From Gammaproteobacteria bacterium (GTDB lineage: Bacteria; Pseudomonadota; Gammaproteobacteria; Burkholderiales; Rhodocyclaceae), in the NCBI GenBank assembly GCA_029289235.1, contig JARFTZ010000052.1, positions 84,512 through 148,511 of the forward strand: 64,000 nt of DNA, read 5' to 3'. Every line of letters starts with the position of its first letter. Position 1 is the stretch's first letter. The notes beneath the pieces are model-generated. The model had not been told where the DNA came from. It worked only from the letters and a program-made list of their open reading frames with translations, and made no database searches. Position numbers and translations under genes: made by a program. This document shows, in pieces, positions 20,619 to 29,982 of the stretch.

Positions 20619-20696
20619 AAAGTATTTCCCGCGATATCCGATAACTCCTTCACAAATCTGAACCCGGATTACCGGGCTGTCGAAGAGTGGGGAAAC

Positions 20697-21431
20697 ATGA
20701 GTCGCAACTCCAATTCCATGTCATTGTTTCAAGCGAACCGGCCGGCATCACGCCGTCTGCATCGTCGTTCCGCTGTCCCGGTGGCGGGCCGTCCGTGTCC
20801 GGTCAGCCCTGATCACGCGCCGGCCGTTGCGCCGCAACGGCTGATCGGTCTGGCAGAGAAGGTCGTTCGCGAGGCAGGGATGCTGGAACTGCTGGCGGCG
20901 GAGATGCGTATTGCCGAACTGGAGGCCGCTCTGGAGGAAGCCAGGAGCGCAGCATTCACCGATCCCCTGACCGGCGCCCTGAACCGGCGCGGTTTCGAGC
21001 GGGCCTATGCCGCCGAGGTGGCTCGTGTGCGCCGTCGTGGCGGCCATCTGGCTCTGGTGATGATCGATCTCGACGACTTCAAGGCGTTTAACGACCGGCA
21101 CGGCCATCTTGCGGGCGACAGGGCGCTTGCGCATTTCGTCAGCGTGCTGCAGGCGACGATGCGCCCATCCGACGTTCTATGCCGCTTCGGTGGAGAAGAA
21201 TTCGTCATGCTGCTTCCCGATACGACGGTCGCGGAAGCGTGTACGGCGGCCAGGCGCTTTCTTGCTGCCTTTTCGTCCCGGGCGATTCCCGAACTGGACC
21301 AGTCGATGACTTTCAGTGCCGGCGCAGTCGGCCACGATGGCTCGGAATCGCTGGATGACGCCCTTGAGCGGGCCGACGCGGCGACCTACGCCGCCAAGCG
21401 GACAGGCAAGAATCGCGTCGTGGCGGGCTGA
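20697..21431 (+). CDS. GGDEF-domain diguanylate cyclase
   Basis: The 244-residue protein has a short basic N-terminus (1-55), a helical linker at about 60-85 (LLAAEMRIAELEAALEEARS), and a GGDEF domain at about 85-244. The active-site motif is intact as GGEEF (165-169). An RxxD inhibitory site is present (Arg156-Pro-Ser-Asp159), exactly five residues before it, so product inhibition by c-di-GMP is expected. It should make c-di-GMP from two GTP in the cytoplasm. No recognisable sensor domain is present; dimerisation through the helix is the likely control point. The start follows GGGGAA. Confidence 0.93.
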   Translation: MSRNSNSMSLFQANRPASRRLHRRSAVPVAGRPCPVSPDHAPAVAPQRLIGLAEKVVREAGMLELLAAEMRIAELEAALEEARSAAFTDPLTGALNRRGFERAYAAEVARVRRRGGHLALVMIDLDDFKAFNDRHGHLAGDRALAHFVSVLQATMRPSDVLCRFGGEEFVMLLPDTTVAEACTAARRFLAAFSSRAIPELDQSMTFSAGAVGHDGSESLDDALERADAATYAAKRTGKNRVVAG

Positions 21432-21516
21432 TATAGCGCTTGGATAGGCGCAGGAATGAGGAAGTGTGCGTGATAAACTCGCGGACTCTTCCTTTTCGTC
21501 GTTAATGCGGTCCTCC

Positions 21517-22962
21517 ATGCGCTACATATCCACCCGGGGCGACGCCCGCCAGTCGCAGAAAAAGTCCTTCACCGAAATTCTCCTCGGGGGATTGGCGCCC
21601 GATGGCGGGCTCTATCTCCCCGAAGAGTATCCGCAGGTGACGCGTGCCGAACTCGATCAATGGCGCGGCTACTCCTATGCCGATCTGGCGTTCGCCGTCC
21701 TCTCGAAGTTTGTCGACGACATCCCGCCGGCCGATCTCAAGGCGCTGGTCGACAAGACGTACACCGCCGAGGTGTACTGCAACGGGCGCGATGCCGGCAA
21801 GGCGCGGGAGATCACTCCGGTGCGCTGGCTGGAGCCCGGCCTCGGGCTGCTCGAACTGTCGAACGGACCGACGCTGGCCTTCAAGGACATGGCCATGCAA
21901 CTGCTTGGCAACCTGTTCGAGTACGTGCTGGAAAAGAAGGGCGAGGAGATCAACATCCTCGGCGCGACCTCGGGCGATACCGGTTCGGCGGCTGAGTACG
22001 CGATGCGCGGCAAGCACGGCGTTCGCGTGTTCATGCTCTCTCCGCACGGTCGGATGAGCGCCTTTCAACGCGCGCAGATGTATTCGCTGCAGGATGCGAA
22101 CATTTTCAACATCGCCGTGCGCGGCATGTTTGACGATGCGCAGGATATCGTCAAGGCTGTGTCCAATGATCACGAATTCAAGGCTCGCTACAAGATCGGT
22201 GCGGTCAACTCGATCAACTGGGCGCGCGTCGCGGCGCAGGTGATCTATTACTTCAAGGGCTATTTCGCCGGCACGAAATCGAACGACGAGCAGATCGCTT
22301 TTTCCGTTCCGTCGGGCAATTTCGGCAATATCTGCGCCGGGCACATCGCGCGCATGATGGGCCTGCCGATCGGTCGGCTGGTGCTGGCGACCAACGAGAA
22401 CGACGTTCTCGACGAGTTCTTCCGTACCGGTGTCTATCGCCCACGCGGCACCGCCGATACGTGGACGACGAGCAGCCCGTCAATGGATATTTCCAAGGCG
22501 TCGAACTTCGAACGCTTTGTCTTCGATCTGGTCGGGCGCGATCCCGCCGTAGTGCGCGAACTGTGGAGCAAGGTCGACGCGGGCGGCAGCTTCGATCTTT
22601 CGGCGACCCCGTATTTTTCCGAGCTGCCGAAATTCGGCTTCGTGTCGGGCAAGAGTGTGCACGCCGACCGGCTGGCGACGATTCGTCACGCGTACGAACA
22701 CTATGGCGTGATGCTCGATACGCACACGGCCGACGGCCTCAAGGTGGCGCTTGAACATCGCGCGAAGGGCATGTCGACGCTGGTGCTGGAAACGGCGCTG
22801 CCGGCCAAGTTCGAGGAAACGATCGTCGAAGCGCTGGGACGGCGGCCGGAGCGTCCTGCGGCGATGATCGGCATCGAGGAGTTGCCGCAGCGTGTCGAGG
22901 TGATCGATGTCGACGTCGATGCCGTCAAGCGCTTGATTGTCCGGAACGTGGGAGAAAGGTAG
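21517..22962 (+). CDS. thrC: Threonine synthase
   Basis: From the ATG at 21517 (MRYISTRGD) the product has 481 residues, typical of the long proteobacterial class. The N-terminal region has GGLAPDGGLYLPEEYP. The PLP-binding lysine is Lys123 in the motif LAFKDMAMQLLG. The phosphate-binding stretch GATSGDTGSAAEYAMRGK and the later SVPSGNFGNICAGHIA are intact. It converts O-phosphohomoserine to threonine. Homoserine dehydrogenase and kinase are not adjacent. The gene is followed by an intrinsic terminator. Confidence 0.97.
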   Translation: MRYISTRGDARQSQKKSFTEILLGGLAPDGGLYLPEEYPQVTRAELDQWRGYSYADLAFAVLSKFVDDIPPADLKALVDKTYTAEVYCNGRDAGKAREITPVRWLEPGLGLLELSNGPTLAFKDMAMQLLGNLFEYVLEKKGEEINILGATSGDTGSAAEYAMRGKHGVRVFMLSPHGRMSAFQRAQMYSLQDANIFNIAVRGMFDDAQDIVKAVSNDHEFKARYKIGAVNSINWARVAAQVIYYFKGYFAGTKSNDEQIAFSVPSGNFGNICAGHIARMMGLPIGRLVLATNENDVLDEFFRTGVYRPRGTADTWTTSSPSMDISKASNFERFVFDLVGRDPAVVRELWSKVDAGGSFDLSATPYFSELPKFGFVSGKSVHADRLATIRHAYEHYGVMLDTHTADGLKVALEHRAKGMSTLVLETALPAKFEETIVEALGRRPERPAAMIGIEELPQRVEVIDVDVDAVKRLIVRNVGER

Positions 22963-22996
22963 CTCGCGCTGACCGCCGGTCAGGAAAAAGCTACGA

Positions 22997-23021
22997 AAAG
23001 GGCACCGTTCAGGTGCCCTTT
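22997..23021 (+). terminator. Rho-independent terminator of thrC
   Basis: AAAGGGCACC (22997-23006) pairs exactly with GGTGCCCTTT (23012-23021) around GTTCA. The arms end in A-tract and T-tract, so the hairpin can work in both directions and may also serve the minus-strand small gene that ends at 23034. Confidence 0.8.
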
Positions 23022-23033
23022 GTCCATCAGCGG

Positions 23034-23171
23034 TCAGAGATAGATGACGGCGGGGAAAACCAGCACCGCCAACACGAGGACGAGCCACTCCAGATTGTGG
23101 CGGGCGAGAAAACCGGTGAAATGCAGGACAAGGATACTGATGGCTACCACGTAGAACAGCGCGAACAGCAT
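23034..23171 (-). CDS. Small hydrophobic membrane protein (45 aa)
   Basis: This minus-strand frame starts at 23171 behind AAAGGTGA, 5 bases upstream, a convincing ribosome site. The product opens MLFALFYVVAISILVLHFTG and continues LEWLVLVLAVLVFPAVIYL, so it has two hydrophobic helices joined by a short polar turn (FLARHN). It should be an inner-membrane protein. I recognise no family. It lies between thrC, convergent across a bidirectional terminator, and nadC, which is upstream on the same strand. It is easily missed by length cut-offs. Confidence 0.7.
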   Translation of the reverse strand: MLFALFYVVAISILVLHFTGFLARHNLEWLVLVLAVLVFPAVIYL

Positions 23172-23268
23172 GACGTCACCTTTCTTTTTCTGAAGTGCGA
23201 CCGGCAGGTGCCTGTGACGAGGTCCATTATAGTGACTCCCTGCCGATCCCGTCAGTGGTGCGGCGTTT

Positions 23269-24231
<963 letters not shown>

Positions 24232-24963
24232 CTAGCGGAGTTCGTGCCGCGACAGGTGCTGGCCATCCAATAGAAGGTATTCCCCCCGCCCATCGTGCCA
24301 GTCGGCAAGCACCCAGCGCTCGACATGGATGCCGTCGACAGTGTGGTCGTGCCGCGCGGGGCGGTGCGTGTGACCGTGGATCAGGGTGGCGTAACCGTTC
24401 TGGCGCAGGAAGTTGTCGGTGGCCGCGGGCGTCAGGTCCATCGCCTGCATCGCCTTGCCGCGTTTGGACGCTTCGCTCTGCTCGCGCAGGGCGCTGGCGA
24501 TGGCCTTGCGTTCCTCCAGTGGCCGGGCCAGGAAGGCTGCCTGCCATTCCGGCGAGCGAACCTGGGTACGAAAAGCTTGATACGCGCTGTCGTCGGTGCA
24601 CAGCGCGTCGCCGTGGGTCAAGACGAACTGCCCGTCGGGCGAGGAGAGCGCATAGGGGTCGGGAAGAAGTTCGGCCCCTGATCGTGTTGAAAACTCATGG
24701 CCGAGCAGGAAGTCGCGGTTGCCGTGCATGACCGACACACGCGTGCCGCTCCGGGCCAGCGCGCTCAAGTGCGCGACGATCTGCCCGGCGAACGGGTCCT
24801 CGGGATCGTCGATGGCGTCGTCACCGGGCCACGCTTCGAACAGGTCGCCGAGGATGAAGATGCGCTTTGCTGTGCGCGCTTCACCCGCGAGGTAGGCAGC
24901 AAAGAGACGCGTGATGTCCGGCGTCTCGGGCGAGAGATGCAGGTCCGACAGGAAATGGATCAC
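24232..24963 (-). CDS. lpxH: UDP-2,3-diacylglucosamine diphosphatase
   Basis: The 243-residue protein has all the calcineurin-like metallophosphatase motifs of LpxH: FLSDLHLSPETP, GDLFEAWPGDD, VMHGNRDFLLG, LTHGDALCTDD and LIHGHTHRPARH. It hydrolyses UDP-2,3-diacylglucosamine to lipid X in lipid A synthesis, at the cytoplasmic face of the inner membrane, using Mn2+. The start follows the ppiB stop by about 24 bases, so it is probably the last gene of the TPR/L,D-transpeptidase/cyclophilin cluster. ppiB-lpxH adjacency is common in proteobacteria. Confidence 0.96.
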   Translation of the reverse strand: MIHFLSDLHLSPETPDITRLFAAYLAGEARTAKRIFILGDLFEAWPGDDAIDDPEDPFAGQIVAHLSALARSGTRVSVMHGNRDFLLGHEFSTRSGAELLPDPYALSSPDGQFVLTHGDALCTDDSAYQAFRTQVRSPEWQAAFLARPLEERKAIASALREQSEASKRGKAMQAMDLTPAATDNFLRQNGYATLIHGHTHRPARHDHTVDGIHVERWVLADWHDGRGEYLLLDGQHLSRHELR

Positions 24964-24987
24964 GGCGCGAGCGGACCTGCCGGGGGA

Positions 24988-25479
24988 TCAGCAGATTTCC
25001 GCGCGCTGGATGATCACGTCTTCCTTCGGGACGTCCTGGTGGAAGCCGGCATTGCCGGTCTTGATGCTCTTGATCTTGTCGACGACGTCGGTGCCCTCGA
25101 CAACCTTGCCGAAAACGCAGTAACCCCAGCCATTGCCGTTGGGCATCTTGAAGTTCAGGAAGTCGTTATCGGCAACGTTGATGAAGAATTGCGCGGTCGC
25201 CGAGTGCGGGTCCGAGGTTCGCGCCATGGCGATGGTGTAGACATCGTTCTTCAGTCCGTTGTCGGCCTCGTTCTTGATCGGTGCCTTGCAGGGTTTCTGC
25301 TTCATCCCGGGTTCGAAGCCGCCGCCCTGGATCATGAAGCCGTCGATGACGCGGTGGAAGATCGTGTTGTCGTAGTGGCCGGCTTCAACGTAGTCGATGA
25401 AGTTCTTCGCGGTTTCCGGGGCTTTTTCGGCGTCGAGTTCCAGGGCGATGACGCCGAAATTGGTGTGCAGCTTGATCAT
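24988..25479 (-). CDS. ppiB: Cytoplasmic cyclophilin-type peptidyl-prolyl isomerase
   Basis: The start at 25479 ([20 protein letters not shown]) gives 163 residues with no signal peptide. The cyclophilin core is intact: [37 protein letters not shown] and [18 protein letters not shown]. It catalyses cis-trans isomerisation of peptidyl-proline bonds in the cytoplasm. It lies 13 bases after the exported paralogue (ppiA-type), with which it shares long identical stretches, so the two look like a tandem duplication that split into two compartments. Confidence 0.96.
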   Translation of the reverse strand: MIKLHTNFGVIALELDAEKAPETAKNFIDYVEAGHYDNTIFHRVIDGFMIQGGGFEPGMKQKPCKAPIKNEADNGLKNDVYTIAMARTSDPHSATAQFFINVADNDFLNFKMPNGNGWGYCVFGKVVEGTDVVDKIKSIKTGNAGFHQDVPKEDVIIQRAEIC

Positions 25480-25492
25480 GGGGGTTTCCTTG

Positions 25493-26047
25493 CTATTTGT
25501 CGGAAAGGACTTTGACGGACTGGATGACGACCGGTTCCACCGGTACGTTCTGATGCATGCCGCGGTTGCCCGTCGGCACCTTGGCAATCTTGTCGACGAC
25601 CTCGATGCCCTGCGTGACCTTGCCGAAGACGGCGTAGCCCCAGCCATCGTGGCCGGGGTAGTCGAGGCCGTTGTTGTCCTTGTGGTTGATGAAGAACTGG
25701 GCGGTTGCCGAATGCGGGTCGGGGCGGCGGGCCATGGCGATCGTGCCGCGCTGGTTCTTCAGGCCGTTCTTCGCCTCGTTCTGGATCGGCTTGCCGGTTT
25801 TCTTTTCGTCCATGCCGGCGGAGAAGCCGCCGCCCTGGATCATGAAGCCGTCGATGACGCGGTGGAAAATCGTGCCGTCGTAGTGGCCTTCCTTTGCGTA
25901 CCTGAGAAAATTCTCCACCGTGCCAGGAGCCTTTTCCGCATTCAGTTCAATGACCATCCTGCCGAGGCTGGTCTGCATTTCGACGCTCGGCGCCGCGGCT
26001 ACGGCGGTGGAAATCGCCAGTGCGGCGATGGCAAACAGGGATTTCAT
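25493..26047 (-). CDS. ppiA: Periplasmic cyclophilin-type peptidyl-prolyl isomerase
   Basis: The 184-residue protein begins with a signal peptide (about 1-18, [20 protein letters not shown]). The cyclophilin domain follows, with [37 protein letters not shown] and [18 protein letters not shown]. It should fold proline-containing proteins in the periplasm. Its ATG overlaps the stop of the upstream L,D-transpeptidase gene as TGATG, which implies translational coupling and perhaps a shared envelope role. ppiB follows 13 bases later. Confidence 0.95.
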   Translation of the reverse strand: MKSLFAIAALAISTAVAAAPSVEMQTSLGRMVIELNAEKAPGTVENFLRYAKEGHYDGTIFHRVIDGFMIQGGGFSAGMDEKKTGKPIQNEAKNGLKNQRGTIAMARRPDPHSATAQFFINHKDNNGLDYPGHDGWGYAVFGKVTQGIEVVDKIAKVPTGNRGMHQNVPVEPVVIQSVKVLSDK

Positions 26048-27261
26048 CAGGCGCTTCCTTCAAAAACTATCTTCCAGGCACCGTCCTCGCGGATCCAGTA
26101 CTGGCGTTTCTTCATCTGGTTGTTCAGGTTGTTGCTGCGGTAGTCCTGTTCGAACGTGACGACGACCAGTTCGTCCCTGCCAGGATCGCGGAACATCGAG
26201 AGGTTCGAGAGCTTGACCTTGATCCAGTCCTTGCTGGCGCCAACCTGGCGCTTTTGCCGGGCGAATTGTTCGAGCGTCTGTTTCCCGGTCGAAAAATCCC
26301 GGGCGTAGTGCCTGAGGTAGCGGTCGGTGTCGCCACTCTCCCAATCGGATCGCCATGCCTCGATCGTTTTGCTGAGAGCAGCGCGCTCGTTGCGCCAGTC
26401 ATCGAGGGACAGCCATTCGACCGAGTTGCTGATGATGACGGGCGTCAGTCCGATCTGCAGATTCTTCGCCAACGCGTCGAGGTCGGCATTCGCCAGGACG
26501 ACGCAGCCGTCAGATGCCTTGGGCGGTCGGGAATAGGTGTCCGGCGGTGTGCCGTGCAGCCAGATGCCGTGTCCGTTGCGCCCTTTGCGCCGATCCCACT
26601 CGTTCGGGTAATTGATCGGGAATGCGCCGGTGCCGTAGAAAACACCGACTTTCTTCGGATCGATACTTGACGTGACGTGATAGACCCCCACAGGCGTTTT
26701 CTTGTCGCCTTCGCGTTCCTTTTCTGCACCGAGCTTGCCCTGCGAGATGTAATAGTCGGCAACAAGGCGAGGGCGGCCGCCGGCGCTGGTGTCATTCTGA
26801 TACAGGTAAAGACGCGATTTTTGCGTGTCGACCACGATGGCATGTTTCTGGTCCGGACGCATCTGCAAGAGGTAGCGAGGAACCTGCTCGGTCGCTGCCG
26901 GGCGCTCGCGATTGGCTTTCAGCCGGGCGACGATTTCGTCGCGCAGGTCGCTGAGCGATTCCTGTGGTGCATTCCGCGCATTGCCAAACGTCGACAGCGG
27001 CATGCTGCGGGCCAGCAGCAAGTCGCCTTTGATCAAGTGCGCAAGGCGGAAATTCGGGTATTGGCGGAGCAATACCTCCGTGTGCGCCAGGGCGTTGTCC
27101 AGGCGGTTGTTCTCTATTTCATCGAGAACCTTGAACAGTTGGGCCTCCGGGCCCGAATCCGAGTAAGTCGCGGGAGACGTGCGGCTGTTCGACAAGGCCG
27201 AGGCGAGCGGCGCGGGAAGGCAGGCAGCGACAAGCATCAGCGCGATTGCGCCCCGCTGCAT
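26047..27261 (-). CDS. L,D-transpeptidase/carboxypeptidase of the Csd6 type with NTF2-like domain
   Basis: From the ATG at 27261 the protein has 404 residues. A signal peptide (1-23) is followed by an alpha-helical N-terminal region with a TPR-like feel (about 40-90). The YkuD catalytic domain is at about 138-270, with His236 in [15 protein letters not shown] and nucleophile Cys253 in [10 protein letters not shown]-terminal NTF2-like domain spans about 305-404 ([20 protein letters not shown]). This three-part layout matches H. pylori Csd6, a peptidoglycan peptide-trimming enzyme, and its proteobacterial relatives. It probably edits or cross-links periplasmic peptidoglycan stem peptides. The frame also has an ATG at 27291, but the TGATG overlap with the upstream gene favours 27261. 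Confidence 0.9.
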   Translation of the reverse strand: MQRGAIALMLVAACLPAPLASALSNSRTSPATYSDSGPEAQLFKVLDEIENNRLDNALAHTEVLLRQYPNFRLAHLIKGDLLLARSMPLSTFGNARNAPQESLSDLRDEIVARLKANRERPAATEQVPRYLLQMRPDQKHAIVVDTQKSRLYLYQNDTSAGGRPRLVADYYISQGKLGAEKEREGDKKTPVGVYHVTSSIDPKKVGVFYGTGAFPINYPNEWDRRKGRNGHGIWLHGTPPDTYSRPPKASDGCVVLANADLDALAKNLQIGLTPVIISNSVEWLSLDDWRNERAALSKTIEAWRSDWESGDTDRYLRHYARDFSTGKQTLEQFARQKRQVGASKDWIKVKLSNLSMFRDPGRDELVVVTFEQDYRSNNLNNQMKKRQYWIREDGAWKIVFEGSA

Positions 27262-28388
27262 CAACCTACGCGTTCCTGCTGAATCAGCCATTTGTTGCTA
27301 CCTGACCTGATGAACACCAGCGTCTTGCCGGTGGATGACTTGAAGGATGGTGACGTGTAATGCTGGCGAAAACGCGCGGTGGCAGTATCGCCCGATACCG
27401 TCACCTTGATGTCTTCAACCGAAACCTGCAGTTTCCCCGGCTTGTCGATTCGCTGCCGGCGCTCGGCTTCCCAGTTCTTGCGCGACATTCCCCGGGGAGT
27501 CTCAAAGTCCTTGGCGTAGAACGACAAGTAGGCCTTGACATCCTTGCGCGACCAGGCACTGGCCCAACTTTCCACGAGCTTTTCCACCTCGTCCTCGACG
27601 GCGCCCGATTGTTTTTCGGAGTCGACCGCCTTGCTTTCCACCGGCTTTGCGGGGGCTGCTTCCAGCGGCTTTTCGGCTGGTTTGCTGGCCGCTGCCACGG
27701 GAGTGACCATGGCAGGCGCCGGGTCCGGTATCGTCGCCTCGTTTTTCGCAGCGGGAGCCGGGACAGGTTCGGCGGCCACCGCCGCCACCGTGGCTACCGT
27801 TCTCTTCGGTTCACTTTCCGCTCTCGGACTGGCCGGGGCCGGTTTGGCCGCCGGGGCCGCAGCGCTGATCAGATCCTTGATCATCGACAGCTTGTTCTGC
27901 GTTGCCTTGTTGGATGTGTCGAGCTGCAGCGCCTTGTCGTAAGCCTGGCTGGCCAGCTTTGCATAGACATCACCCAGGTTCTCGTGCGCGACCGCATAGC
28001 TCGGGTGGGTGCGAATCGCCATCTCAAGGGCCGTTCGCGCCTTGTCGTACTGTTTTTGCTGTGCGTAGAGGACAGCGAGGTTGTTGTATGGTTCAGGTAG
28101 CTCCGGGAAGTCCTCGGTCAGGCGGGTGAATACCGTGATCGCCTCTGCGTTCCTCCCCATTTCGGTGAGGATCACGCCTTTCAGGAAACGGCCCTGGGCG
28201 TCCTTCGGCTTGGCGGTGATGTAAGCATCGACTTTTTCGAGAGCCTGAGGGATTTGTCCCTGCTTCATCAGACGCTGGACATCGGGGAGCGTTTGTGCGC
28301 TGGCGAGGCTGATCGAAACGGACAGCCCGACGCCGACGACGTAGGCTGAAAGGCGCGCCAGCAAAGGCTTCTGGGAGATCGAGGGCAT
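27261..28388 (-). CDS. Exported TPR protein with C-terminal NTF2-like domain
   Basis: From the ATG at 28388 the product has 375 residues. A signal peptide (about 1-31, ending LASAQ) is followed by three or four TPR repeats at about 32-160 ([60 protein letters not shown]). Then comes an Ala/Pro/Lys-rich linker at about 165-270. The C-terminal domain at about 275-375 ([20 protein letters not shown]) is clearly related to that of the next gene product. It is likely a periplasmic scaffold that works with the coupled L,D-transpeptidase. Its stop overlaps the next start. The function is inferred from linkage and shared domain only. Confidence 0.85.
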   Translation of the reverse strand: MPSISQKPLLARLSAYVVGVGLSVSISLASAQTLPDVQRLMKQGQIPQALEKVDAYITAKPKDAQGRFLKGVILTEMGRNAEAITVFTRLTEDFPELPEPYNNLAVLYAQQKQYDKARTALEMAIRTHPSYAVAHENLGDVYAKLASQAYDKALQLDTSNKATQNKLSMIKDLISAAAPAAKPAPASPRAESEPKRTVATVAAVAAEPVPAPAAKNEATIPDPAPAMVTPVAAASKPAEKPLEAAPAKPVESKAVDSEKQSGAVEDEVEKLVESWASAWSRKDVKAYLSFYAKDFETPRGMSRKNWEAERRQRIDKPGKLQVSVEDIKVTVSGDTATARFRQHYTSPSFKSSTGKTLVFIRSGSNKWLIQQERVG

Positions 28389-28393
28389 CGCTA

Positions 28394-28402
28394 TGCTATA
28401 CT
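28394..28402 (+). promoter_or_regulatory. Probable extended -10 promoter of cysS
   Basis: TGCTATACT is an extended -10 element (TG at 28394-28395, TATACT at 28397-28402). It lies just outside the divergent TPR gene's start. No good -35 is visible, as is usual for extended -10 promoters. It would give a cysS leader of about 100 bases. Confidence 0.4.
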
Positions 28403-28469
28403 TTTCGCGTTGGTAAAAACCCGCTGATTCTAACAAGAAGCGGCATCGAAACCAAAACATTCCTTCGTC

Positions 28470-28495
28470 CTCCGCGCCGCGGCGGAGCTTTTTTT
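28470..28495 (+). terminator. Terminator-like hairpin in the cysS leader (possible attenuator)
   Basis: CTCCGC (28470-28475) pairs with GCGGAG (28482-28487) and is followed by C and seven T residues (28489-28495). The end of the T-tract is only 13 bases before the cysS ATG. No plus-strand gene lies upstream, so its natural position is inside the cysS transcript, where it would act as an attenuator rather than as a terminator for another gene. A weaker hairpin, CCGCT/AGCGG (28421-28443), precedes it. No leader peptide rich in Cys codons was found. Confidence 0.55.
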
Positions 28496-28507
28496 GCGAG
28501 CCAGAAA

Positions 28508-29890
28508 ATGCTGAAAATCTACAACACCTTGTCCCGGGAAAAACAGGAATTCGTCCCGATCGAACCCGGCAAGGTCCGCATGTATGTATGCGGGATGACC
28601 GTCTATGACTATTGCCATCTGGGACACGCCCGCGTGCTGGTCATCTTCGACATGGTCCAGCGCTGGCTGCGCGCGAGTGGCTTCGATGTCACCTATGTGC
28701 GCAACATCACCGACATCGACGACAAGATCATCAAGCGTGCGCTGGAAAACAACGAAACGATCGGCGAACTGACCAACCGCTTCATCGGTTTCATGGACGA
28801 GGACTCGGCGGCGCTGGGCGTGGAAAAGCCCGATTTCGAGCCGCGCGCGACCGAATACGTGCCGCAGATGCTCAACCTGATCGGACAACTCGAAAGGAAC
28901 GGCCTGGCGTACAAGGCCAATGACGGCGACGTCAATTTCTCCGTGCGCAAGTTTCCCGGCTACGGCAAGTTGTCCGGCAAGTCGCTCGACGATCTGCGGG
29001 CTGGCGAACGGGTTGACGTTGACCAGGCAAAGCAGGACCCGCTCGATTTCGTGTTGTGGAAGCACGCCAAGGAGGGCGAGCCGTTCTGGGAGTCCCCCTG
29101 GGGCAAGGGCCGGCCGGGGTGGCATATCGAATGTTCGGCGATGAGCTCTGATCTCCTCGGCAAGCAATTCGACATTCACGGTGGCGGGCAGGATCTGCAG
29201 TTTCCGCATCACGAGAACGAGATTGCCCAGTCCGAAGGCGCGCACCAGTGCCAGTTCGTCAATTACTGGATGCACAACGGCTTCGTGCGGGTCGATGACG
29301 AAAAAATGTCCAAGTCGCTCGGCAATTTTTTCACCATCCGCGAGGTGCTGAAGAAATACGACGCGGAAGTCGTCCGCTTCTTTATCCTTCGCGCCCACTA
29401 TCGCAGCCCGCTCAACTATTCCGACAAGCACCTCGACGACGCGCGTCAGGCCTTGTCGCGGCTTTACACCGCCCTGAAGGCGGTGGAAGCGGCTGATGTG
29501 GCCGTCGATTGGGCCGAGCCGCACGCCATGCGTTTCCGCGAAGCGATGAATGACGATTTCAACACGCCGGAAGCCTGCGCGGTCTTGTTTGATCTCGCCG
29601 CCGAGGTGAATCGCACCAAATCGCCTGTGCTGGCCGGACAATTGCGTGCGCTGGGCGGTTTGCTGGGGTTGCTCAAGCGCTGCCCGCAGGAGTTCCTGCA
29701 GGCGACGCCGGCAGGCGAGGGGGGGGCGGACGCCTATTCGGTCGAGACGATCGAGGCTCTGATTGCTGCGCGCGTTGCCGCCAAGAAGGCGAAGAACTTC
29801 CAGGAGGCGGATCGCATCCGCAGCGAACTGACTGCGGCCGGAATCGTCCTGGAGGACGGGGCGCAGGGAACAACCTGGCGGCGGGCATAG
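28508..29890 (+). CDS. cysS: Cysteinyl-tRNA synthetase
   Basis: The 460-residue class I synthetase has the Cys and HIGH-region motif [18 protein letters not shown] near the N-terminus. The zinc-site region [15 protein letters not shown] and [17 protein letters not shown] are present, as is the KMSKS loop ([19 protein letters not shown]). It charges tRNA-Cys with cysteine. The ribosome site is weak. A terminator-like hairpin ends 13 bases before the ATG, so expression may be tuned by attenuation. A bidirectional terminator follows the stop. Confidence 0.97.
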   Translation: MLKIYNTLSREKQEFVPIEPGKVRMYVCGMTVYDYCHLGHARVLVIFDMVQRWLRASGFDVTYVRNITDIDDKIIKRALENNETIGELTNRFIGFMDEDSAALGVEKPDFEPRATEYVPQMLNLIGQLERNGLAYKANDGDVNFSVRKFPGYGKLSGKSLDDLRAGERVDVDQAKQDPLDFVLWKHAKEGEPFWESPWGKGRPGWHIECSAMSSDLLGKQFDIHGGGQDLQFPHHENEIAQSEGAHQCQFVNYWMHNGFVRVDDEKMSKSLGNFFTIREVLKKYDAEVVRFFILRAHYRSPLNYSDKHLDDARQALSRLYTALKAVEAADVAVDWAEPHAMRFREAMNDDFNTPEACAVLFDLAAEVNRTKSPVLAGQLRALGGLLGLLKRCPQEFLQATPAGEGGADAYSVETIEALIAARVAAKKAKNFQEADRIRSELTAAGIVLEDGAQGTTWRRA

Positions 29891-29901
29891 GCAGATAAAA
29901 A

Positions 29902-29928
29902 CAACCCCGCCTTCAGAAGACGGGGTTG
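29902..29928 (+). terminator. Terminator between cysS and the convergent PEP-CTERM gene
   Basis: CAACCCCG (29902-29909) pairs with CGGGGTTG (29921-29928). An inner CTT/AAG stem is separated from it by one mismatch. The A-rich flank (GATAAAAA) before it gives a T-tract for the minus-strand gene. It lies 11 bases after the cysS stop and 54 bases after the end of the minus-strand gene. Confidence 0.7.
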
Positions 29929-29982
29929 GTCGTCAGCCTGGACCGCCCGCTGGGGCCGGTTCAGTGCATGGATCAGGTCAGC

